A stretch of DNA of 64,000 bases from Aporrectodea caliginosa (taxonomy: Eukaryota > Annelida > Clitellata > Crassiclitellata > Lumbricidae). The position numbers and the translations under genes are program-made. The notes beneath the pieces are model-generated. The model was given only the letters and a program-made list of their open reading frames with translations, did not search any database and was not told where the DNA came from. Location of the stretch: NCBI GenBank assembly GCA_020284085.1, contig JACEVL010000055.1, forward strand, positions 1 to 64,000. Direction: 5' to 3'. This document shows positions 33,562-45,711 of this stretch, one piece after another (the stretch's first letter is position 1; the number at the start of each line of letters is the position of its first letter).

Positions 33562-33713
33562 CTTATTTAGCTTGTAAACAATCAATTTCAAAGAGCGTTT
33601 AAAATAGGTCAGGTCACGATGAATTGTCGATAGAGTCACGTGACAACTTCAACCAATGGGAGGCGAGTTTTGAAGCTATAGTGGTTCTCTGTATACACAT
33701 AGGGAGATTATGC

Positions 33714-33960
33714 CAAATAGATGATGTTACGCCTATGATGGCTATAAATGGCTTTGAATCTGGTATGTTTTATTTTGAATTTTGAATTTTTTCATTTCTG
33801 GTTTTCGACCTCAAATTGTTACCTTTTTCGTGGTTCCTCAGTTCAGAACATATAGATTTCGTAAGCAATACGCGTATCGACTTGACTTGCTTGCCACCGC
33901 AGCCAGCACTAAAGCTTGCTTATTCTTCCTGCTTTGACTACAATCAGTTCCATGCTGTCT
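33714..33960 (+). promoter_or_regulatory. Core promoter and inferred exon 1, orphaned (possible first exon of U5)
   Basis: Right of the MULE the module resumes: GTTACGCCTATGATGG, GGCTATAAATGGC (TATA) at about 33740, then the exon-1-like segment ending at 33860 with donor TTTC|GTAAGCA. The next zinc-finger acceptor on the plus strand is U5 at 41806, so this exon 1 could belong to U5 with an intron of about 8 kb. That pairing is inference. The MULE inserted just upstream of the TATA box. Confidence 0.5.
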
Positions 33961-33999
33961 TGATGATGTTTAGTATACCGTGCGCGGTTTTTCCCCGCC

Positions 34000-34734
34000 T
34001 CCTCCTCCCTCTCCCCTCCTCCTCCTCCTCCTCCTCCTCCTCCTCCTCTCCTCCTCTCTTCCTCCTCTGCAAAACATTCAGTGGAGCCCACTTGCGTCAC
34101 CTTGTTCTCGACAGTAGTTGCAAAAATGGGGTTAAAAAAGTGTGGTGTCTACCTTCAACACGACCGCATTCCGTACTTCCTCGTCTGAGAGGCGCAGGCA
34201 CAGTGCGATCACAGGGGAGCTAACATCCAATTACCGGAATAGAGGTGCTCGTGAGGCTAGCAGGAAGCACGATCGCGTGGACACTTATGAGGCCTGTCCA
34301 TGTCTTGTCTGTACATCATAGATCCCACTCTTGTTTTGTTGGCGAAGAGTTGGTGTTCCTGTTGGTGTCGTCGGACCTGTCAGTGTCATCAGACCACGCT
34401 TTGAAGAAGCCAGGACGGCGGAAGTGCCACCGTAAATGCACAACGGACTCTCAGACACCATCTCTCACAGTCATTGAATTTTGGCTGAGATGTAGGTTGA
34501 AGGTAGATTCAGTGCCATGCGAGCTAGAGAATTTTGGATCCGTAAAAAACCTTTTGACTTCTAGATTTGTGGTTAATTGCTAAGACCGAGTTGACGTACT
34601 CCAGGCGAGAGTATAGACAAGAGATCGATCAGGCAAAGACTAGAGCTTATGACTGTGAAGTGTAGCTATGATAGAAACATGATTTGCAAAAGTGTGTGAT
34701 TTGTGATCAACGTGTAAGATTATTTTATTAGCAT
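34000..34734 (-). mobile_element. LINE fragment with CCT-rich segment
   Basis: It is co-linear with 3350-4265: a CCT run (34015-34070), CGACAGTAGTTGCAAAAATG, GGTGCTCGTGAGG and finally GATAGAAACATGATTTGCAA. It ends at the TTAA used by the piggyBac-like element. Confidence 0.55.
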
Positions 34735-34738
34735 TTAA

Positions 34739-35658
34739 CCCTCGGGCTACCAAGCTTTTTTTGTAACACGGACTACCAAGGGGTGGTTACCACCCCCTGG
34801 ATTTCGGGTTTGGTTTCACATATCATATCTTGTAATAGACCAATGGATTCAGCATTCAATTCTGCACAGAATGATATATTTAGTTGTACATCATGTGAAT
34901 GCAACTCGAAATTACATCTTTTTTTAACAAAGGAACCGAAAATTAGCGATATTTTATATTATTGTAATTTTGTACTTTTTGGATAAACAAATCGATTATG
35001 TGTGTTTTGAACGATCTGTGTATCCAAATACACAAATACATACCTTACACATGTTTATATACGTATAAATATGCATCCATAATATATAGCCTATGTACAT
35101 GTGTGCATGCATACATTAATGCTGCATTCAGCCATTTTCAAAGATTACGCGTATTATTATTTATTTTGATCATTTCGGTTTTCAAAAAAAACATTTAAGT
35201 ATGCAAATGAAGCCCTACATTCCCTAAAGAATGGTATATTTGTTTTCTTCTGGGAAGAAAACTGAATACGCACAAAAAACTAAGGGGAGTCCTTCCATTC
35301 AGCCATTTTTCAGCATATTACGGGATATTTTTATTTTGATCATTTCCCGGGTTTTTAAAGACAAACATTTAAGATGCAAATGAAGCCCCACATTCCCTCT
35401 ATAGAATGGATAATTTGTGTCTCTTAATATTAAATGACGGATAAGATATAGTCGAAAATCTAGGGGTGGTATCCACCCCTTTGGTGCCCCGGTATATTGG
35501 GTATAACTTTTGAATGGCGGGGCTACCACCATATGTTTACCTCACAATGTGCGCCAATGAATCTGCTACAGCTACCTAATTTGCAAAATTCTTATTGCAC
35601 ACGAAAAAATTTTATGCATAAAAAGGGGTGGAAACCACCCCCCCTGGTAGCCCGAGGG
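34739..35658 (+). mobile_element. piggyBac-like non-autonomous element, copy 1 (TTAA target)
   Basis: Termini are CCCTCGGGCTACCA and the inverted TGGTAGCCCGAGGG, flanked by TTAA at 34735-34738 and 35659-35662. The empty site is visible in related LINE DNA (ATTATTTAAGTGTCCAGG, about 4275). TTAA duplication with a CCCT start is characteristic of piggyBac-type transposition. GGGGTGGTTACCACCCCC-like palindromic subterminal hairpins lie inside both ends. The interior holds a tandem duplication of about 190 bases and no transposase. Confidence 0.88.
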
Positions 35659-35662
35659 TTAA

Positions 35663-36440
35663 GGGTCCCGGTTTTTGTAATTCAATCTGTAGGTGCTATA
35701 GGCTACTTATATCATGTATACAATTATGTACTCATTTCAGCGACCGATAGATAGATATTCGTTTTATTTTCTGACAGGTTGTCAGACCGCAACCACATAC
35801 CATAGAAAGAAGCGTTAAAAAATTAAATCATAAGAGGGCAAAAACTGTCAGGTAGGCCTATAGGCCTACAGTCAAGTGAGATCTAGGGCAAGTCCTTGTA
35901 ACTAAAAAGTATAATGCAGCACAGTGCGTTTGTAATGCGCTTCATTAACGAATAAATATTATTATTATTATTATTGTTAAAGGTGCATACACCAGTCTAT
36001 ATTAATCTGACAACCGGACTCAGATTTTCACTAGTATAATAATTATTATTTTTAAAATTCGAACAGATGTCTAAAAATGTGTCGAAGTGTAGTGATGTGT
36101 CACATGTGTTCAATGTTTTTGAATATAAAATCGCTAGTTTAGTGTGGGCCTGATGTAAACTTGTGATTTCACTGTAAAACTGCAGCAAGAATGAATTTAA
36201 CACCTCTTGTTATAGTACGATATAAACTCCTTGCTTACTTAATGAGCACAAAGAATAACGACGTCACTTTTCAGTGAATAAGTCTACGAGGTAACGTTGC
36301 AAATCAGGTCTACTGTTTAAAAATTAATTCTCTTTCGGTAGAATGTTCCCTTATAGTTAATATTATAACAACTAGTGGACCGTAATTAGCACTTGTTAGA
36401 GGCGTTTGAATATCCGTCAATCGTTTAGTTCGGCGATATA
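35663..36440 (+). repeat. LINE/SINE debris and partial zinc-finger upstream module
   Basis: 35875-35980 is a SINE/LINE-like 3' end (AGCACAGTGCGTTTG then ATT repeats). 36060-36440 matches the upstream module (CGATATAAACTCCTTGC; TTGAATATCCGTCAATCGTTT), with the central palindrome changed to CGACGTCAC. No exon 1 follows. Confidence 0.6.
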
Positions 36441-36864
36441 CAGGGTGGCCCAGCATAAATGCACCGATTTTGCATGCATATAACTCAGCCAATTTTTGTA
36501 AGTTATTTATATTTAATGCGTGAAATTAAAGATATTTCATTCTAGTATTAAGATTGAAACACATTTGTTATTATAGCTTCAGCCTACATGATGTAGATCG
36601 TGACATAACAACAGTCATAGTTTTTGCAGTAACTAGCTAATAAAATAAATTCATGGCAATTTTACAGTAACTGCACACACAAAATTAAACGATATAGCCA
36701 GAAATTTGTACTGCACAGCAAAATTAATATGAGAGAGTCTTTTGCAGTCTTTTCTAAGCAAATGAATATTCAATACGTCTACCACGTGCTGCAACAGGGA
36801 CACACGAGCAATGTTAACGGGTGTGCGCGACGTTGCTTTGGGGACGTTTTTCAGTGGATACGTA
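36441..36864. mobile_element. Possible Tc1/mariner-type remnant
   Basis: It begins TACAGGGTGGCCCAGCATAAA, a start resembling many mariner-type termini. Minus-strand frame 36651-36902 contains RVSLLQHVVDVLNIHL but no DDE motif. No opposite terminus found. Weak call. Confidence 0.3.
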
Positions 36865-37268
36865 AAAGCCTGTTGACTTCTAGATCCGATGTTAATTGCC
36901 AAGACTGAGTTGTCGTACTCAAGGCGAGAGAAGACAAGAGATCGAGTAGTCTAAGAGTGGAGCTTATGTGACGTAGGCCTATAGCACTGAAATGATAGAA
37001 ACATGATCGGACAAAGTTTGTGATGTGTGGTCAAAGTGTAAGAATTTTTGATTAGTATTTAAGGGGCCAGGTTATTTTATTTTTAATTTTGTAAATCAAT
37101 ATGTGGGTTACTATAATACTCATATCATGTATACAATCATATACTCATTTAATAAAATAATATTCTCATTTCAGCGATTAAAATGATGTGTTCGAATGCA
37201 CGATTTATCTAATGTTTCTACCAATGATCGCTAACAGATATAATTTTTTAAAATGACATTATAATTAT
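36865..37268 (-). mobile_element. LINE fragment
   Basis: Co-linear with 4100-4460: CTTCTAGATCCGATGTTAATTG, GATAGAAACATGATCGGACA, then the AT-rich block up to the piggyBac-like target site. Confidence 0.5.
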
Positions 37269-37272
37269 TCAA

Positions 37273-38224
37273 CCCTCGGGCTACCAAGCTTTTTTTTGTA
37301 ACACTGGACTACCAGGGGGTGGTTACCACCTCCCCTGGATTTCACTGGGTTTCACATATCATTTCTTGTAATACACCAATGGATTCAGCATTCAATTCTG
37401 CACAGAATGGTATATTTAGTTGTACATTATGTGAATGCACCTCGAAATTACATCATTTTTAACAAAGGAACCGATAATTAGCGATATTTTATATTATTGC
37501 GTACATTTTGTACTTTTTGGATAAACAAATATACGATTATGTGTGTTTTGAAACTGATCTGTGTATCCAAGATACACAAATACATACCTACACATGTTTA
37601 TATACGTATAAATATGCATCCATACATATATACATGTACATGTATGCATGCATACATGTACAATGCTGCATTCAGCCATTTTCACACAGATTACGCGTAT
37701 TATTATTTATTTTGATCACTTCCGGTTTTCAAAAGACAAACATTTAAGTATGCAAATGAAGCCCTACATTCCCTCTAAAGAATGGTATATTTGTTTCTCT
37801 TCTGGGAAGAAAACTGAATACGCTACAGACAAAAAACTAAGGGGGGAGTCCTTCCATTCAGCCATTTTTCACGCATATTACGGGTATTATTATTTATTTT
37901 GATCACTTCCGGTTTTCAAAAGACAAACATTTAAGTATGCAAATGAAGCCCCACATTCCCTCTATAGAATGGTATAATTTGTGTCTCTTAATATTAAATG
38001 ACGGATAAGATATAGTCGAAAATCTAGGGGGGTGTGGTATCCACCCCCCCTGGTGCCTCAGGTATATTGGGTATAACTTTGAATGGCGTGGGCTACCACC
38101 ATAATGTTTACCTCAAATGTGCGCCAATGAATCTGCTGCTTCTACCTAATTTTTTTTATTCCACATGAAAAAAATTTATGCATAAAACCTAGGGGTGGCA
38201 ACCACCCCCATGGTAGCCCGAGGG
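37273..38224 (+). mobile_element. piggyBac-like non-autonomous element, copy 2
   Basis: Termini CCCTCGGGCTACCA and TGGTAGCCCGAGGG; flanks TCAA (37269-37272, one change from TTAA) and TTAA (38225-38228). The undisturbed target (TAATTATTTAAAGTACATAAA) is at about 4455. Two copies of a block containing CACTTCCGGTTTTCAAAAG are in tandem inside. Small open frames are repeat-derived. Confidence 0.88.
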
Positions 38225-38228
38225 TTAA

Positions 38229-38972
38229 GATACATAAACCAGCCTATATTAATCTGGCAACTGGACTCAGATTTTCACTAGCATATTATTTTTTAAAGTT
38301 CGAACAAAATTTAATGTCTGAAATTCTGTCAAAGTAGTGATCTGTGTCACGTGTCTTAATGTTTTTGAATATAAAATCACTGTTTAGTGCATGCAATGTG
38401 AACTTCTGATTTCCAATTGCACAACAGCAGCAAGAAAATTTGAACTTGACACCTCTTATAGTAGGCTACGATATAAACTTCTTGCCTACTTAATGAGCAC
38501 AAAAAATGATGACGTCACTGATCAGTGACCTTGTCTACGAGGTTCGTCGAGGTAACGATACAAAATTAATCTAGGCCTACTGTTTAAAAGTTAATTCATG
38601 TTAGTCGTCGATTATCAATCAGTCTTTCCAATTGATTTTCTATTTCGGTAGAATGTTCTTTTGTTATTATTATCATGGTTAAGTCTCACAACTAGCGGAC
38701 CGTAATTAGCACATTTTTGAGGCGTTTGAATATTCGTCGTTCGTTTAGTTCGTCGATATGTAGGCTACATAACCGTAATCTCTCTAAATTTCTTCTCCAT
38801 ATCAAAAATGTCAACGCATTTTTCACCGTGACTTCTTAGATATCAAGATCACAGGCATCTAAACCTCAGCCCATGTTGCCGTTCTTAGTCTGATCTCTCA
38901 ATTTGGTTAGACATGTTTTCGAAAGGGTCTTTACTTATTGACTGAAAAGGGACATGTCGCTTATTATTATTG

Positions 38973-39011
<39 letters not shown>

Positions 39012-39330
39012 TCATCATCATCATCACCATCATCATCATTGTTCAGTTGGTATTATCTAGAACTGCTGCAACTCGTTACTTAAGGGCATGTGGAATGTAG
39101 AATGTTATTATTATCAGTGTAAAGTCTCTCAACTAGCGGACCGCTATTAGTCAATTATTGAGGCATTTTTGAACATCCGTCGATCGTTTAATTCGTCGAT
39201 AGGCTACGTAGGCTGCATAAGGGTAATCTCCCTAAATATCTTCTCCATAAAAATTTCAACGCATTTTACAACCGTAATATATCGCTATCAGGGGCGTAAG
39301 CATCTAAACATCGGCGCGTATGTTTCCGTT
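38229..39330 (+). repeat. Two partial zinc-finger upstream modules around a triplet microsatellite
   Basis: 38290-38860 is one module copy (TGACGTCA at 38510-38517; TTTGAATATTCGTCGTTCGT at about 38726). A GTC run passing into CAT/ATC repeats lies at about 38965-39036. 39090-39330 is a second, shorter module copy starting GTAGAATGTTATTATTATCA. Neither is followed by TATA box, exon 1 or fingers. Confidence 0.65.
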
Positions 39331-39880
39331 GTCGGTCGGTATCTGGCAATTTGGTTAGACATTAGTTTTATGAAAGGGTCCTTCCTTCTTATTATTTACT
39401 GACAAGGGACTTCTGCTGCCAATTCATACGGAAAGGTCCATTCTTTTCCCTTTTCATGTTATGCTACAGGGGTGTGCATGCCTTGTTTTTATTATTAAAT
39501 TTTATTAAATAATAATAATAATAATTACTTTCTCATTCACGCGAATATGCCTAACCTATTTTTGCACTTTTATGTCTTGTATAAATCGGTTGCTTGACAA
39601 CAAAGATAAAACTTCAACAACTGTCTCTTGATGCCAACTTGCTTTATTTTATTACACTTCCATAGGCCTACTAATTATGTTAATTGACCATCATCTTTCT
39701 TGACATGTCGTTTATTCACAAAGTTCTATTAATTGTTGACGAGTTGTGAAACGAAGAAATTTTTTTTAAATAAAGAAATCCTATATCGTTTTTTTGTACA
39801 ATAAGCTAAAGTCTGTCATTTTTGCATGTTAAGGTAGGCCTACATGCGCATTCGTTTGAATACAGTGTAAGCATCCGACT
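39331..39880. other. No recognisable gene
   Basis: AT-rich sequence with a short AAT run at about 39515-39530. I see no conserved frame, element end or RNA gene. Confidence 0.5.
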
Positions 39881-39884
39881 TGTA

Positions 39885-41515
39885 TACGAAACATCAAACT
39901 TGAGACCGACACCGAGACAATGGGGTCCAAGACCGATCCCGCAGTGGCGGCCCTTGTATAAGCTTATTGCGGGCCCTGTGCAGAGTGAACTGTACGGGCC
40001 CTCATGACACAAGTCAAATTGTTTGTCATTGCTAATAATATACATATGTGGCTAAATAACAAACCCTAAAGATAAAATCCTCTAAAATCTAAAAGAAATA
40101 ATATAAAATAATTGACAAAGGTACCGTACACAATCGCGTACAACAGTGGTTTTGAAAGTTTTTGGACCACATACCCTTACGTTTTCTAAGCATAGCTCGC
40201 AGACAAGTATTCAAGATGAAAAATTTCGCACATAAGAATTAAGCAAAGTATAGCAATTATTACCATTTCTGCACCCAATGTTATCTTTTGCGACAACATG
40301 TAATATTATGTCAAAAAATAAAAGTCATATGGCTTCAACTTGGTACCATCTGACTTTTATTTTTTGGCAAAAGAGAAGATTCAATTGAAACCGTAATATT
40401 TATTATTAGGGTGTCTTGTTTATGTTAATTTTCTGTGACAATTTGGGGTCCCATAATGGGGGGCCCCAAAATATCACAGGTTTGCAGTGAGATTTTCGGG
40501 CCTCCCCACTAATAAGGGGCCCGAAAGTCACATAAAATGTCGCAGAAAATTAAGTTTGTACCATTTGACTTTTTTTGATAAAAGAGTAGATTTAATATTG
40601 AAACCATAATAGGTCTATTATTATTAGGGTGTATTGTTCATGTTAATTTTCTGACATTTTCGGGCCCCAAAAATTTGCGGGCCCTGTGCAATTGCACGGT
40701 TCGCACAATGGTAAGGCCGGTACTGGATCCCGAGACCGAGACAGTGAGGTCCGAGACCGAGACGAGACACAAGGTCCGAGACAGTTCAAGACAGTTCAAA
40801 ACGAGTGAAATGCAAATTGGACCCAAATCCCGAAACAATTTTCACTCAACTTTTGAAGTCTAATGCCAAGTACAAGTCACTGAAACCACCCGATGACCTG
40901 AATTGTATAAACTATAAAGAAATTACATTTTCAGCCATACTGAAATCTTCTGAATGATTCTAAAATTTAAACCAACAAAATTCTATAATATTAGCGACAT
41001 AAGTCACATCACTCACCTTGAGAAACTAGATGATGTTCCAAGCGTTTCGCTTATGTTGGGTTTACACCAGCTTCCATTTATTTTGTTTTTCATTGATTTC
41101 AAATTGCTTGAATTAAAATTTTCCCATATTCAGGTCCTTTATGAGACATTTCAAGATAATTTCGCTGATAGAAATTATAAAATTGAAATAAAGCAATAAA
41201 GTACAAACATGAAACTGCTCTTTTCAATACCTGCTAATACTAGAAACACAGCTTTTCTAAAATTTCTGTTTGTTTAGTTATCCGTTCGAAACAGGGCAAT
41301 TTTATAGCGCGATACAGTCAGAGGTTCAGAACTAAAGGCAGTTTGCGCGAGAACTATTGAGAACAAGACTTTTGCTTTGAGACAGTTTCCAAAAGTCAAG
41401 AAATTACCTCAAGACCGAGACCGAGATAGTTCGATCCGATACCGAGACCGAGACATCAAAAAACCTGTCTCGAGACTGAGACAGTGTCTCTAGACAATCC
41501 AAATCTCTGTTGGGC
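39885..41515. mobile_element. Element with GAGACCGAGAC subterminal arrays (outer)
   Basis: ACCGAGAC-type repeats occur at 39900-39940, 40726-40800 and 41410-41500, and the right side ends AAATCTCTG. Arrays of CTCGGTCTCGG near the ends are typical of a class of hAT-like MITEs. I could not define a matching left terminus or TSD. A second element is inserted at 39942-40725. The interior has no transposase; the 81-residue frame at 40954 has no recognisable features. Confidence 0.5.
39942..40725. mobile_element. hAT-like element inserted in the GAGACC element
   Basis: It starts CAGTGGCGGCCCTTG and ends, inverted, AAGGCCGGTACTG. GATCCCG flanks both sides (39935-39941, 40726-40732), 7 of 8 expected bases, with the eighth ambiguous. 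The subterminal GGGCCCTGTGCA motif is present at both ends, as is a 40-base AATAAAAGTCATATGGC-type internal repeat. No coding frame. Confidence 0.7.
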
Positions 41516-41519
41516 ATAC

Positions 41520-41807
41520 AAAGACCATTTTAGATAGTGTTAGTTCATATTCAACGTGTTTGTTGTAATTGTCTTTGCAAATTGATATCGTGTCTTTGGC
41601 GATCATACTGACGAAATTCTGATTTTGTCTTCCATAGTTGTATGTCTTTTATTTTACGACTATGATGCTTTTTATTTTTGTAGGTTAATAATATGAATAA
41701 ATAAATGCAAGATAAATGTAAATGTATATTTTAGATTTCTACTGAATACTTAGAGAACTTCCAACTGAAAAAGAAAAACAAATGGCGGGCTTCGACAATA
41801 ATATCAG
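41520..41807 (+). other. U5 intron end and splice acceptor
   Basis: It matches the last part of the family intron (GTGTCTTTGGCGATCATAC) and ends GACAATAATATCAG with the AG at 41806-41807. Upstream intron sequence is displaced by the transposons at 39.9-41.5 kb. Confidence 0.65.
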
Positions 41808-43028
<1,221 letters not shown>

Positions 43029-44600
43029 AACCATTTTCCAAAGCTCACAGTCTGCAAAATTATGTTGGAACCATACTTGAGAAAAGCCATACAAATTCCA
43101 GTTATACCAGAGAACATTCTCATGCGATTATTTCAGATATGTCAGAAAACTTGTTTATGCACTTTGTCTGAAATACATGAATGAACCCTAAATGGAGAGA
43201 AACCATCAGGTTTGTAAAAAAAACATTTTCGCGATCTTCGAGTCTACAAAGAAACAAAAGTCTCAACCAGAAATTACCTGAAATATTTGACGTTGTTGAC
43301 AGTTTTGGTGAAAAGAATAAAAATGGAAGTGTGAGCTACTCAATCTATGATGATACGCACGAACGAATTCATGCATATCAGTTTTATATTCAAAGTAAGA
43401 GCTTTTAGTACAGTACATCTGAGTATTCCTGTAGGACTGGATATATTCAAGGATCCTGCTTTTGTTTTGCGTTTTTGTGACACTTTTAGTTCCATTTAGG
43501 TTAGTCCTATAATTCTTATGTCTAGTTATAAGCATTTAACTCTATCGAACTGTTTTTGTTATTGCACTGCTTGTATACTTCACATGATCTACTGTAGCTT
43601 TGTTCGTGTTTTCACTCAATTCAAGTTTTACATAGTCGTACTCTCACGCTGTTACTGTTCCGTAAATGCAATCAACAAAGTAATTGCAACGATAATTTCA
43701 CACATAGTCAGTGCTGATGGTAACGATGCTGCTGTTTAAGTTTGAAATGTTTTAGCAAATAAAGTTTGTTCGATCTTTATTTGTCATAGTTAACCAGTAA
43801 CGACTCTTAGAAATGTAGCATCCATGTACAGCTGATGGAAGATCTTAAATAGCATAAATTCGCAATAAATTGCCACATGCATAGTGAACAGTCGAATCTA
43901 TTGTCACCCGAATAGGTCATGTAAAAATCAACTCCTCGAATTCATTTCGTCTCAATTCAGTTTAAGTTTTTTTGATTCATTATAATTGATTGATAGGAAT
44001 TATTGTACTTTGCCATGGAGTATGCATTGATAATTATTGATAATTAGCAAATTATATTCAAGGATACATTCGTATGCGCCCGTAAAAAACAGTAAAAACA
44101 TTGAACGATGAATTTGCCTAATATAATTCTTATTCATAAATGGAGCAATGTTTAAACTTAATCATTTTAACTCTATAGAACTTTTGATTGTGCCAATTGT
44201 AGTACAACATATTGAATGATGTTTACTGTTAAAACTGACAATTTCGTGAGCTCACTCAATCGATAGAGTATCCGCAGCACGCACGGCTGTGAAAGTTCTG
44301 TTTTCTAAGTGTAAACGAAAGTAACTGCAATCACAAAGTTCTTGAAATTAACCAGATTTCAAGATAATTTCATATATTGATTATGTTTGATATTGCAATT
44401 TGCAATTTTATTGGTCGAAATGTTTTAGCAAATAAAGTTTGTTTAATCTTTATTTGTCATAGTTAATCAGTATCGACTGATAGAAATGTAGCATCCATCT
44501 AGGCCTACGGTGGAAATAGGATCAATTCGCAATAAATTGCCCACAATTTGAACGGTTTGAAATATTTGTCTAATCTTAGGCACTACAATATAAATCTAAC
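43029..44600 (+). other. U5 3' region, duplicated poly(A)-signal segment
   Basis: Decayed finger codons follow the stop (CAGAGAACATTCTCATGCG; then VKKTFSRSSSLQRNKS at about 43210-43260, a finger that has lost its Cys and His ligands). AATAAA lies at 43758-43763. A second copy of the signal segment (TTAGCAAATAAAGTTTGTT) lies at about 44423-44445, so this part is repeated in tandem, as in U4 and U7. Confidence 0.65.
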
Positions 44601-45711
44601 TCCTCTTGTATGAATATATTTTCACCGTTTGGGTTTTATTGGCTTCATTTTGATTGACAAAATATTGTTTATTAAAACTCAAAATGTAATTCAGCACAAT
44701 TAAATTCATGACAATGTTACAGATCCTATATATCCAGGCCACCTTAAAGGTTCTAATTCGTATAAAATATCGATAATACAGTTCAAACACCGTGAACGAT
44801 GAACTTACCTAAACAGACCTATGTACTTTAATGGAACAACCAGTCAGAAAATCAGTACCTTATCCCCATTTTCTGAAAGAACTTAATATAATGATGAAAG
44901 TCATGAAACTGCTAATGCAAGTATTAGTACTGAGAATGAAACCATGAGATTAACTATATCGTTTCGTCAGTCTCTCGATGATAATGAAGCCTGAAAATGC
45001 TGTAACAGTGCCTCTCAAGATACTGAAAGTAAACAGACTAAATGACAACTATAACTCAGAAACTTCCACAGCATGAGGTATGAAGAGTTCTTAGACCGTC
45101 GAGGTTTTGAATAATTTCGCAAATGATAAAGATCACAGAGGTAGCGTGGAGCTTGGTACAAAAGCGTTTTACAGGTAAGAAAGAAAATTTTAAACTGAAG
45201 CTCAGCAGTTAAGGGAAGCCAAAGAGGATGTTCAGTCATAAAATATAGAAAAAATGTAACATATAATCGTATGTACAGCTGTGGACGGAAGATACTATCG
45301 CAGTAAATTGTCGATAACATAGTAAAATGTCGCAATATTTATCACCCGATCTAGTTAATCCCACTGCTAGCCTTTATGTATTTTATTACTAATTTAAAAC
45401 AACTAGTTTGCCATTGTCTAAGGCCATTAAAAACTACAATAGGTTGCCATTGAAATTTCTTACTAACAACTAATAGGTTGCCATTGGCTATAGCTTTACG
45501 TATAATAGGTTGCCATAGGTGATTAGGACGTCTTAGTTCCATTAAAATGACACCAAAATACGCTAGCATAAGAAATATGTTGAAAACAGCGACAATCGTT
45601 CTGGTAGCGATTTTGAAAAGAGACTTTATCAGACTCTTCAGGCAACTAATCGTGTCCTCAATGAATTACTCTTCAACGTATCACGAGTAGTTGATTTAAA
45701 TAATACGGCCA
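44601..45711 (-). mobile_element. LINE fragment and unassigned repeats
   Basis: Minus-strand frame 45015-45335 contains LWLPLTAELQFKIFFLTCKT followed by APRYLCDL, a non-LTR reverse-transcriptase C-terminal segment. Next to it, 45400-45530 has four imperfect copies of AATAGGTTGCCATTG. The rest is AT-rich without identifiable genes. Confidence 0.6.

Larger units (their letters stand above)
30060..33713 (-). mobile_element. Mutator-like (MULE) DNA transposon, internally deleted
   Basis: Terminal inverted repeats of about 32 bp start GCATAATTGCCCTATGTG at the left and GCATAATCTCCCTATGTG (reverse complement) at the right, both continuing TATACAGAGAACCA. Between them, on the minus strand, lie remains of a multi-exon transposase gene: two zinc-binding exons, a linker exon and a basic C-terminal tail, with the catalytic DDE core and SWIM finger missing. 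No target duplication is seen: compared with the paralogous site (about 46735-46765), about 10 bases of host sequence are lost. It sits in a zinc-finger promoter. Confidence 0.8.

Noticed and set aside
36651..36902. 83-residue frame as mariner transposase
   Set aside because: Only a short suggestive stretch; no catalytic motif and no paired terminal repeats, so kept only as a weak repeat call.
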